Assembly: GCA_013187285.1 (NCBI GenBank)
Contig: JABMIG010000145.1
Coordinates: 337,501 to 401,500, forward strand
Source of the DNA: Cyclotella cryptica
Lineage: Eukaryota; Bacillariophyta; Thalassiosirophyceae; Thalassiosirales; Thalassiosiraceae
DNA length: 64,000 nt
Direction of reading: 5' to 3'
In this document: positions 12,598-21,733 of the stretch, piece by piece
How the letters are laid out: every line of letters begins with the position of its first letter
How positions within the stretch are numbered: the first letter of the stretch is position 1
Notes under the pieces: generated by a model
The model's input: the letters and a program-made list of their open reading frames with translations, nothing else
Told to the model about the DNA's origin: nothing
Database searches by the model: none
Made by a program: the position numbers and the translations under genes

Positions 12598-12780
12598 TTC
12601 TTACCTTCCCTACCGATAACTGTGTCATTTTTTTGGGAGAGAGACTGCGAGAGCTGAAGAGCTACAATATGACACACGGAATTTAGTATGTGTCATCGTG
12701 CCTCTTACCTTTGCTAACTGTGTGTCATTTTTTTGGAGAGAGACGGTGAGAGCTGAGAACCACAATGACATGTAGCTTGT
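12598..12780. repeat. Tandem duplication in the shared DDE/2OG promoter
   Basis: Two imperfect direct copies, start to start about 105 bp. Each reads TTACCTT...AACTGTGT(GT)CATTTTTTTGG, then GAGAGAGAC..GAGAGCTGA and (AC)CACAATGACA or a similar end. They lie between the divergent start codons of the DDE transposase (12355) and the 2OG oxygenase (12805). They may be promoter or transposase-binding repeats. Confidence 0.7.
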
Positions 12781-12804
12781 CCCGCTGGACTGTCAGCACG
12801 GAAT

Positions 12805-14324
12805 ATGGCTACTGGCAAGAAGAAAAAGCGTGCTGGTGACAACACCTCGTGTTCACCTACCTTTAAGGTCAAAATCGCCCTCCCCCCCACTCCATCATAC
12901 AATTTGCTCTCCTCTGTCAACGCACCCGTCAAACCAACTGTTGATTCAACAGCCTTAGCAAACCGTTCAAGGTCTGATACAATTGGCAGGCTACCTAAAC
13001 ATGATGTCGATGACGAAACACTAAACAAAGTCATGAACGATTTTCCCGGTGAAGAAAAATTTGTCTCAAACATTAGAGCAATTCGTAGGAGTGGGCAACT
13101 GTTACTCGATGCTAAGCGCAAGAAGATGCCTGCGCGGATTTCAACCATCATCGACAAACTCATCGATGAAGTTGGTATGGATCCCGAAGGTGCCAAACTT
13201 GAATGGGCATGGGACGATGACCCATTGGCACTAGTAACATTGACCGCTGAGGAGTTGATGGGCGAAGATGTGACAGGGTCAACAGCGAGTGAAATTTTAG
13301 ACGATAGAAAACTGATTGAACACAGCATTGACCCTGATCAGTTGGTATTGTGTTCAAGGTTCAGCCTGATGTTACGTTTGAAAAATATCTCTTACATTTT
13401 TCAAGCTAATCATGACTCGATTCCTCGTGAGGTGTTCCCTAGGGAGGGAGAATCATCTGCAGATTTGGCTGAGCGTCTAGCTACTTGTTTGTGGCTAGAT
13501 GAGATTTGGAAGCACAAGGGGACAGCACCATTGAACAATGATGCAAATTCCAAGCAACCTTGCCGTCGAACTATCTCGAGGGTGGCACGGGGGACACATG
13601 TATTTGATGGAAACGATTGCCTGTCCGGATTCCTCAAGCTGGTCACTACCCTCTATGTATATCCCTGCGCCGAGTCTCCACAGCACATGATAACTTGTCG
13701 ACCGATGAAGAAATTAGAGGAAGCCTTAATAGGTGCTGTGTGGCGTGAGGCGTGGCCATATTGCAATATTACCACGCGAGCAAAGGCACCTAATGCAATA
13801 CAAATTTGTGTCTATCACGGGATTTTGGGGCGTAAGATGGGACCTCATCGAGACAATAATAGATGGGATGTCATGAAAAAATACAATCTGGTGTTGATCC
13901 AAGAGAAGAGACGAGGACTCATGGTGGATTGGCAAATTCACAACAGTCCGGGTCAAACGTAATAATTTTTTCGATGGGTAGCAGACCTATGACAATGACG
14001 TTCAAGTATCCAACACCTCATAGTGGATTAACTCAACACACGAAGGAGTACATAACTTGTCCGGACTTTTGTATGGAGTTTGGCAATGGATTCATTTGTA
14101 TTCTTGATGATGTTGATGATATGATGATGCTTCATGAGGTTTATTTTGAGAAGAAAGATAGGGTCAACAATGCAATTAGAATTGCTTGGATTATGCGGAA
14201 GCTAGAAAATTGTCAAAATTTCTACGCTGATTCAAGCACATTAGTAAGGACGGATGCAATGAAACAAAACAGTAGGGCTTTGTCTAATATGGAGCCTCTG
14301 AATCCAAGAGGTGTGCTCACATAA
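12805..14324 (+). pseudogene. AlkB-like 2OG-Fe(II) dioxygenase with one frameshift
   Basis: Starts at the ATG of 12805 with a basic lead (MATGKKKKRAGD). An N-terminal region of about 200 residues is of unknown type. The catalytic part begins NAIQICVYHGILGRKMGPHRDN, with HRD as the HxD iron motif. The frame then changes near 13930-13945. The second frame (to 14324) continues SGSNVIIFSMGSRPMTMTF, the DSBH strand with the SLG-like turn seen in AlkB relatives. Next come LHEVYFE (distal iron His) and RIAWIMRKL (2-oxoglutarate Arg). All four expected cofactor positions are therefore present. AlkB and TET/JBP enzymes oxidise modified bases, and some TET/JBP genes are carried by transposons. That a DNA substrate applies here is inference. 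It is divergent from the DDE transposase gene. Confidence 0.6.
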
Positions 14325-14610
14325 ATTAATTGGTAAAGAATGCTTAGTTACATTGTGGAATCAGAGCTGTGCGTAAAGTTACTGCGCAGTTAGTTAAGGT
14401 GGTAGGTGCCTTTGCTGTAATAATCCAAGGTAGCAGGTGCCACTTCAGTGGTAAAAGGCAAGTCTAATCTAATGACTACTATCGAGGATACGGGCTTAAG
14501 ATGTCATTTTAAATTGTGATTTACATGAAATTTATCTTTTGCTCTATGATGACTAACAGTTGTCATATTTCAAATGGACTCAACATAATTCAAAACACAC
14601 AGCTGCAGTT
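14325..14610. other. Short spacer between convergent genes
   Basis: Separates the 2OG oxygenase from the convergent SAP-domain gene. It carries the right-hand GGTAGGTGCC/GCAGGTGCC motifs. No gene is seen. Confidence 0.5.
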
Positions 14611-15508
14611 TTACACCATCAAACTAGCCATTTCATTTACCCAATCATCATGCTCCTGCTCAGCATGCCAACGTGCTGCTTCTTCTTCCACCGCATGTTT
14701 ATGTTGCTTTTCCGCGATGTTGTTGCGTTTTGAGATCTTCATTGGCATTTCCCGCTGTTTTCGTTCCTCTTGGTAAATATGCTTTCTGAATACATCACAT
14801 GGAAAAGTAAGGTACTCTTCTCTTGTCTGCTGAAATTCAAGTGGGGTCATTCCTTTGTTTAAACCATTTTTTAAATCTTCCTCGAGAAGCCGAAGCTGCG
14901 TCATGATCATGCCATTGCGGGCATTCTCGTACAGCACCCTGCTCTAACTTACGCAAAGAATCAATCTCTGCCTCTATAATTTCGTTATCATTTGCAACAA
15001 TGAGCTCTCTTGCTTCTAAAGCCCTCTTGAGATTTTTCATGTTGTTTATGAACCTATTTTTGGGATATGCCTTGAACCATTCCAATGATTCCCATGCTTT
15101 TTCTGGAGATAAAAGGTGGAAGGCAGAAGATTTATCCCGAAGCAGTCTGATGAGAAGCGCTTTAGCTTTGCTATTCTTCCACGGCTCAACTTTTGGTTTG
15201 ACTTTTAAGTCAGATGGTTGTGGATTCAAAAGGCGTTGGACTAATTCGGGTTTTCTTCCTGTTTGTATCAAGCCTCGTTCAGCGAGCTTGATCTTCAGTT
15301 GCGCCACTTTATATCCCATCAATTCCGCCTCTGATTCAGTTATATCTTCAATAAAATCATTGATATCGCCATCATCAAACCCAATCCTGCTCTCACAGCC
15401 ACAACTCTCATCCTCCTCTTGGTTGGGGTCGTCGTCAACGTTGTCGAATGCTTCATCGTTGTCACTTCCGCTCTCAACAGCTTCTCTGATTCTAGAAAAC
15501 GAGAACAT
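14611..15508 (-). pseudogene. SAP-domain DNA-binding protein with one frameshift
   Basis: From the ATG at 15508 there is an acidic N-terminus (about residues 10-60). A SAP motif follows at about residues 64-96: ELMGYKVAQLKIKLAERGL, then TGRKPELVQRLLNP. SAP motifs bind AT-rich or scaffold DNA. Next is a helical block starting PWKNSKAKALLIRLLRD, with a W-S-AK-LL pattern and FKAYPKNRFINNMKNLKRAL. After a one-base frame change near 14930-14945 a second frame (to 14611) continues with a long charged coiled coil (RVLYENARNGMIMTQLRLLEEDL, then EERKQREMPMKISKRNN). Both pieces together make about 310 residues. I recall SAP plus PWKxSxAK proteins as common and repetitive in diatom genomes, which suggests a mobile-element accessory gene. 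That recall is not verified here. Confidence 0.55.
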
Positions 15509-15730
15509 ACTCAGCTTTGCCGGCGCTATTTCACCGCTAACGAATTAGAGAATGGGGTTTTGCAATCGGAAGACCAACCGAGATGAAGGAGCACTGGTTT
15601 GGATGGCTATGATGGGAAGGACAGAAAGGAAGAAGAGCAAATGGTTGAGTCCGTTGCGAGTCGCGCTCGCAGATGCAAAAGCAAGGGCAAAGCAAAAAAT
15701 TACACGTACACTATATATGTTTTACCATAG

Positions 15731-15996
15731 GGGTCGTCAGTGTCGTCAAGAAGTTCGTCAGTGTCGTCATGAAGGGTCGTAAAAATGTCGTCAACTGCCT
15801 TCACTTGGGTCGTCATCTTGTCTTCAGTGCCTTCACTTGGGTCGTCATCTTGTCTTCAGTGTCGTCACTTAGGGTCGTCATTTTGTCTTCAGTGTCGTCA
15901 CATGGGGCCTTCTTATGTCGTCACTTGGTTAGTCGTATTAATGAGATAATGTAAAAGTCGTCAGTTGTCGTCAGTTGTCGTCAGTTGACGTCAGTT
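15731..15996. repeat. GTCGTCA minisatellite
   Basis: Degenerate tandem repeats built on GTCGTCA. The middle part has a roughly 33-bp unit (CTTGGGTCGTCATCTTGTCTTCAGTG...). The right end has four units of about 10 bp, GTCGTCAGTT. It lies just upstream of the start of the SAP gene. Confidence 0.85.
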
Positions 15997-18691
15997 AATC
16001 GCTCAAAAATCTACCACGTGGCAAACTTGCCTGTCTTGCAGATTCTTTCGATTCTTGCCACAAGCTGTCCTTACCTTCTCTACAACCCTTCTACCAGCCA
16101 ATGAAATGACTAAAACATACCCAGTACAACACACAAGACAGCTAAATACAAAAGGAGCACTCCTGCTCTGTCTGTCATCCATGTGACAGACGAAAATGAT
16201 GTCAAGTTTGGAGTAAAAAAATTACAACCTTACATCGACAGAAAATATTTTTTCTGTGCTTTTGAACGATGTTGTTATTTTGTTCATTTGAGCAGTCTTT
16301 CACGATTTATTGTGAGTTGAATGCAGCAGATCAGAACAATCCGATCCATTCAATCTTGTAGAAAATTGGTGTATTTCTACAGGAAAAGATCGAATTCACT
16401 TTGAACCGTCATCTGGACTTTGAACCACTGCGGAGGTATTGTACTATTCTTATGCATGATTGTACACATTCCAAAAAATTCTTGTGCAATGATGTCAGAT
16501 AGCCTGTCCATAGTTTACTTGATGTAACCGTAAAAAATGTTGCGCATATATGCGCAAAATAATAGAATCCTCGTGTGTAGTGCTAGAATTTCCGACGCTT
16601 TCAATATCTGACAACTATCTTTGCTTAGAAAATATACCAATTTCTACGTATTGGACTTTGAACCATTGTATCATTACAGACCCAATATGTTAGCAAGTTT
16701 AAGGATGTGTTATCGACCACTTGAGAATGTGTGGAGCTGGACTTAAGCTCTCAAAATAGTCCCAAAGGGTTTTGCAAGCTTGGCCAGGTCTCAGGGTGCA
16801 GATATTGCGGTCATACAAGTGGCGAAAGATATCTGACATATATTGGTTCAAAGTGAATTCAATCTTGTACTACAATAGAGTTACTTCGCATCTTTGTGTT
16901 GCACCATCCTTACATTACTAGGCAAAATTGTGTGGCAAAACAAGAAGATAATCCTGATGGATTCTTTGAGGATGATCATGTCAAGGACCAAGTTGCAATT
17001 GGCGATGATGAGAACTTTGTTCCAGAGATTGATCCCCAAGTGTTCTTAGCATTTAATCGTGCAGAGGAAATTGCCTTTTTTGTTGGTTTGTAACAAAGGT
17101 TATGATCTAGATGATAACAGTGAGCCCACTCCCAAGAATATTCCAGATACTAGTAACCCTTTGACAGTTGACAATGAATTGCTCTTTGATGGCCAGTGCT
17201 GAGATGTTGATCATTCCTTTGTTCAAGGACTTCAATCCAAGCCGGTGTGTTTCTTATCAATTATCAATTTTCTTGAAACTCTTCCCTCAAAGATGGCTGT
17301 GGTTTGTCATTCTAGTATACACAAACAAGGATCTTGAACAGGAAATATTTTGGGGAGCACTCATCCAAGATTTGTTATGTCTTCGATTATAGTGCTCTTC
17401 CATAGGATAAGAGAGAGAATCCTAGCCCCTGCAACTTCAGAAAATACATGTCTGCAAAATTGTATCCATCACCATAGCCATAGCACTCTGCCAAATGTTA
17501 TAGGGATAAGTTTTGGAAGGTTTTGCAGATGATTGCCAAGTGGAATAAAACATGACAGATTCTTTTTCTCCTCATTGGACTCTTTGCATATTGAATCCAT
17601 TTTAATTTGGCAGTGTTGTTTGAGTTGTCTTCTTGAGATAGTGGTTTGCCCTTGCAAACCCCACCCATTTGGTAATGAATACCACACAGTTTGTTGTGGT
17701 GTGTCTGAATAAATGTTTGCCATTGATATGGTTGAGAGTATGGATTGACCTTGAGACCTAGGAATCCCTGAGGTTAAATGTAGCATTGGAAAGACACTCA
17801 GATAGCTATCGCAGATGCTTGAGAGTTGGTTAAACACTGAAAGGTATTAGTCTTGGCAAGACAGGCAACTCTCCTGCATGGAAGTTTTTGGCTGACAACA
17901 AGTGACAACTTCAGCAATTTTTTACTCATGTGACTACCTTTTGTGACCGTTGGACAACCCTGATGACTGCTGGTGATGATATTTTGATGACCCTGAAGAC
18001 CAGTGATGAAGACATTTTGATGACCTTGGCCATTTTGACAACCCCTGATATGACTAATGACTACCTTGTAACTACCCCTCATGATGTCACTGATGACCCA
18101 TATGATGACATCGATTACCTCTGCCTATCATGTGATTGAGAGCAAGTGACAAAAGTATGACTTGCTGATGACATTGATGACTGATGATCCTTAGCGATGA
18201 CCTCGCAAGATGACCCATGCGACTTAAATGTCTCACCTTAGAACATTTGAGGCATGAAGGAGGCCAATTATGTGATGAAAATTGTAGCGAGTGGTCAAGT
18301 GCTTGGAGAAGATGATATTTGCAAAGACATATACCATGGTTCTGGTCTAGACAGAGTGAGCTTCAACTAGTTACAAGAAGCCAGTAGACTGGCATTTTTG
18401 TAATTGCCATGTGGTTGATGACCACAACAATTTCTCTTTCAAGGATATCCGGGTGCATCAGAGGTTGTAGACAAGAGTTTTTGTGTTCCTATAAGCATTC
18501 ACAGAGGTGAATATGCACCTGGCATCTCCAAATTTTGTGCGGCATGGAATGTTGGACCAGATGCCCAGACTTGAAGAGTTTTGTAGGATAGGTTCAGTTG
18601 TGCTCAAATTGACAACCAGGGGATCTATAATGCAACGAGGAAGTTGTTGTTGTTGGTAATACTCCTCCTCCTCATGCCAAAGATTACTGTA
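15997..18691. other. AT-rich spacer with no recognised gene
   Basis: Short open frames only. Notable structures are a 16-bp perfect palindrome TGCGCATATATGCGCA (16541-16556), an inverted repeat pair (16386 and 16845), and a GATGAC-rich degenerate tract (about 17930-18220). Confidence 0.5.
16386..16866. repeat. 22-bp inverted repeat pair around 440 bp
   Basis: 16386-16407 (AAGATCGAATTCACTTTGAACC, shown in two parts as AAGATCGAATTC and ACTTTGAACC) has its reverse complement at 16845-16866 with one mismatch. Two further copies of GGACTTTGAACCA lie between (about 16415 and 16653). This may be a small degraded MITE. Confidence 0.4.
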
Positions 18692-18715
18692 ACTGCACCG
18701 TAAACGAAAAAAACT

Positions 18716-18766
18716 GGTAACTTCCCCGTACACTTGCAAAATATCAGAGTGTACGGGGAGGTTACC
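18716..18766. repeat. 19-bp stem hairpin, left end
   Basis: The arm at 18716-18734 (GGTAACTTCCCCGTACACT) pairs with 18748-18766 (AGTGTACGGGGAGGTTACC). There is one non-Watson-Crick position, which would be a wobble pair in RNA, and the loop is 13 nt. Confidence 0.85.
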
Positions 18767-19309
18767 GGAATTTCAATAGTGTGCGGGTGGGTTAACGGTT
18801 TTTTTACACATTACTTAAGCCACATTTTTGTTTATCGCGCTAAGCTTTGAAGCAAAAAAATCTTTGGAGTGGTTGTTTGTTTCATGACTCACACTTTGGG
18901 AATCACAAGTTGTAAACAGCAAGATCACCTGTTGGGTCTAGTTTTGGTTTCAATTCTAGGCTTGATCTATGATTTCATTTGGTGAGTGCACTTTTGGCCT
19001 ATTCATATTTTCAAAATATGGTACTATCAGAAGTGACTTCGCCAAAAATGAGAACACATAAGAATAATAAGTGGGGCTGAAAATGAGAGTAGTGTGTCTA
19101 TGTGTTTGTTACTTATTGCTTTGTATCACGTCACCTAATTCTTGTGTGGCATATTCCTATGATAATAAAGTTTTAGTACATCTACGTATGGTACCATACT
19201 ACAACAATGGTGCTTGACCCAGACAAAACAGTAGCAGTGTGCCCTCTCACTGCTTTCACATCACACAATGATTTATTGCAATTACATCACTGATACCCCT
19301 CCCTCTATC

Positions 19310-21064
19310 ACAGACTGAGTTATCCCTCCCGCCTTGCACCGCCATGTTGCCAACAACAATTGGCAGCGGCTGGTATATTTTGGGGGTGAGTAATCACGAT
19401 TTTGTCTTGTTCTACAATATTATACTCACCACATGACCATTTTTTTCAATTAAATAGTTGCAGGCCTGCCGGCGAAATTGCTGAAACTCAGTCCACAGAC
19501 TGAGTTATCCCTCCCGCCTTGCACCGCCATGTTGCCAAGAACAATTGGCAGCGGCTGGTATATATTAGGGGTGAGTTTTCATGAACTCATCTTTTTTCAC
19601 TCTATTATACTCATTTTTCAATTAAATAGTTGCAGGCCTGCCGGCGAAATTGCTGAAACTCAGTCCACAGACTGAGTTAGGCATTCCGCCTTGCACCGCC
19701 GTGTTGCCAAGAATGATTGACAGCAGCCGGTATATTTTGGGGGTGAGTTTTCATGAACTCATCTTTTTTCACTCTATTATACTCACCACACATCCAATTT
19801 TTTTCAATTAAATAGTTGCAGGCCTGCCGGCGAAATCGCCAAAACTCAGTCCACAGACTGAGTTAGGCATTCCGCCTTGCACCGTCATGTTGCCAAGAAC
19901 AATTGGCAGCGGCCGGTATATTTTGGGGGTGAGTTTTCATGAACTCATCTTTTTTCACCCTATTATACTCACCACACGTCCATTTTTTTCAATTAAATAG
20001 TTGTAGGCCTGCCGGCGAAATTGCTGAAACTCAGTCCACAGACTGAGTTAGGCATTCCGCCTTGCACGGCCGTGTTGCCAAGAATGATTGACAGCAGCCG
20101 GTATATTTTGGGGGTGAGTTTTCATGAACTCATCTTTTTTCACTCTATTATACTCACCACACATCCAATTTTTTTCAATTAAATAGTTGCAGGCCTGCCG
20201 GCGAAATCGCCAAAACTCAGTCCACTCCGCCTTGCACCGTCATGTTGCCAAGAACAATTGGCAGCGGCCGGTATATTTTGGGGGTGAGTTTTCATGAACT
20301 CATCTTTTTTCACCCTATTATACTCACCACACGTCCATTTTTTTCAATTAAATAGTTGCAGGCCTGCCGGCGAAATCGCCGAAACTCAGTCCACAGACTG
20401 AGTTAGGCATTCCGCCTTGGACGGCAGTGTTGCCAAGAACGATTGGCAGCGGCCGGTATATTTTTGGGGTGAGTTTTCATGAACTCATCTTTTTTTCACC
20501 CTATTATAGTCAACACACGTCCATTTTTTTCAATTAATTAGTTACAGGTCTACTGGCAAAATCACTGAAACTCAGTCCACAGACTGAGTTAGGCATTCCG
20601 CCTTGGACGGCAGTGTTGCCAAGAACGATTGGCAGCGGCCGGTATATTTTGGGGGTGAGTTTTCATGAACTCATCTTTTTTCACCCTATTATACTCAACA
20701 CACGTCCATTTTTTTCAATTAATTAGTTACAGGCCCAGTTCTGAAATCCCCAAAACTCAGTCCAAAGACTGTGTTTGGGATTTTGCTTTGTACCGCCGTG
20801 TTGCCAACGATATTTGGCAGCGGCGAGTATATTAATAGAGGTGAGTTGCATGGAATACAATTATTTTTACACTTGTCTTGACTACATCTAATTTTCAATT
20901 ATTTTATTTCAGGCCAGGTACGGGAAGAGCCGAAACTCAGTCCACAGACTGAGTTTGGCATTTCGCCTTGCACCACCGTGTTGCCAACAACAGTTTGCAG
21001 AGGCATGTAAATTTTTATGGTGAGTTATTGAAGTCAAACTATATTACAATTGTTTTCATTTCAG
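19310..21064 (+). repeat. About 186-bp tandem array of splice-site-flanked 107-nt units
   Basis: There are ten units. Each has an exon-like block bounded by a TAG/CAG acceptor and a GTGAGT donor. Blocks lie at about 19310-19385, 19464-19570, 19636-19742, 19822-19928, 20007-20113, 20193-20283, 20362-20468, 20548-20654, 20733-20840 and 20913-21019. Seven of them are exactly 107 nt. The intervening pieces are 65-79 nt and end with a T-run, CAATTAAATAG, then TTGCAG. The last, 21020-21064, is 45 nt. Each block has a 9-bp stem (AACTCAGTC/GACTGAGTT, loop CACA) and a 6-bp stem (TGCCAA/TTGGCA). One frame is open through almost every block (KLSPQTELGIPPCTAVLP). Because 107 is not a multiple of three, blocks cannot be spliced to each other in frame. 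It is either a structured repetitive transcript or a set of mutually exclusive exons. Confidence 0.8.
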
Positions 21065-21276
21065 CTTAGTTTCAATTGAATAATTAATTTTCTTCTACCT
21101 TGGTGATAATATTGTCCACAGTATTGTTTTTCATCTTGGAGCAGCTTGGGGCTGAAGTTTTGGCACCTGTGTCATTTTTGGTGGGTTCGGGGTGGTGGGC
21201 GGGCCCCTAAAACATGTTGATGTAGTATGTTATTATTAGTGGAGATAAATTACACATACTCTATTATTGTAGTCTA

Positions 21277-21720
21277 ACAGGAGGTAGCCCTCCTGGTAAC
21301 CCTCCTGTAACGTTCTGGTAGCCCTCCCGTATGCTCCGGTAACCCTCCGGTACTCTCCGGTAGCCTTCCCGTAATCTTCCAGTTACCCTCCCCTATACTT
21401 CCAGTATGCCACTGGTAAACATTTTTAGCTACTAAGTAATGCTGTTATAGCCACTAATTAGATTGATATCGATTCTAAGACTTACTGAGAAGTCTGATTT
21501 CCTGTAAAAATGTACCAATTCCTATCGTACGTAGAAAAAAATCCGAAAGCTCCTTTTGGTCTCCAATTTCCCGTAACCTCCCGGTAGACTCTGGTAACCC
21601 TCCCGTACACTAGTTTACCGGAGGGTTACAGAAGTGTACCGGGAAGTAACCGGAAGATACCATTCCAGGGGCTCCGGTAACCTCCCTGTACATTCGAGTG
21701 TACTGGGAGGTTACCGAGGT
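21277..21720. repeat. Cluster of GGTAACCCTCCCGTA motifs, right end
   Basis: Ten or more variants of GGTAACCCTCCCGTAC in both orientations lie at 21277-21420 and 21570-21720. They end in an 18-bp hairpin (21675-21692 with 21699-21716). Confidence 0.75.
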
Positions 21721-21733
21721 TTTTGTTTGCAGT

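Larger units (their letters stand above)
10655..14470. mobile_element. Putative PIF/Harbinger-like DNA transposon carrying a 2OG oxygenase
   Basis: A DDE transposase gene (minus) and a 2OG-Fe(II) oxygenase gene (plus) are divergent from one shared promoter. The pair is bracketed by short inverted motifs. On the left, GGTGCCTACTACCT occurs twice (10659-10672, 10723-10736). On the right, the reverse-complement forms GGTGGTAGGTGCC (about 14398-14410) and AAGGTAGCAGGTGCC (about 14427-14441) occur. These look like subterminal repeats of one element about 3.8 kb long. Exact termini and a target duplication could not be fixed. That the two genes belong to one element is inference. Confidence 0.4.
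18692..21733. mobile_element. Putative non-autonomous element with hairpin ends carrying the 186-bp array
   Basis: The left end reads ACTGCA...AAACGAAAAAAACT then GGTAACTTCCCCGTACACT. The right end, read as its reverse complement, starts ACTGCAAACAAAAACCTC then GGTAACCTCCCAGTACACT. These are imperfect inverted termini about 40 bp long. Each end also folds on itself into an 18-19-bp hairpin. A cluster of related GGTAACCCTCC motifs fills 21277-21720. TGTA lies just outside the left end and one base outside the right end, but that is too short to call a target duplication. No transposase is inside. Element status is inferred. Confidence 0.4.

Noticed and set aside
1-15508. Integrated giant-virus segment (OTU, SET and 2OG genes are common there)
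   Set aside because: No capsid, packaging ATPase or viral replication gene is visible, several genes have introns, and a DDE transposase is present.
17930-18139. Small open frame rich in DD and LMT
   Set aside because: Produced by degenerate GATGAC repeats; no start context or motif.
19310-21064. CRISPR array
   Set aside because: Units are 186 bp and nearly identical throughout, with no short repeat/variable spacer pattern, and the genome is eukaryotic.
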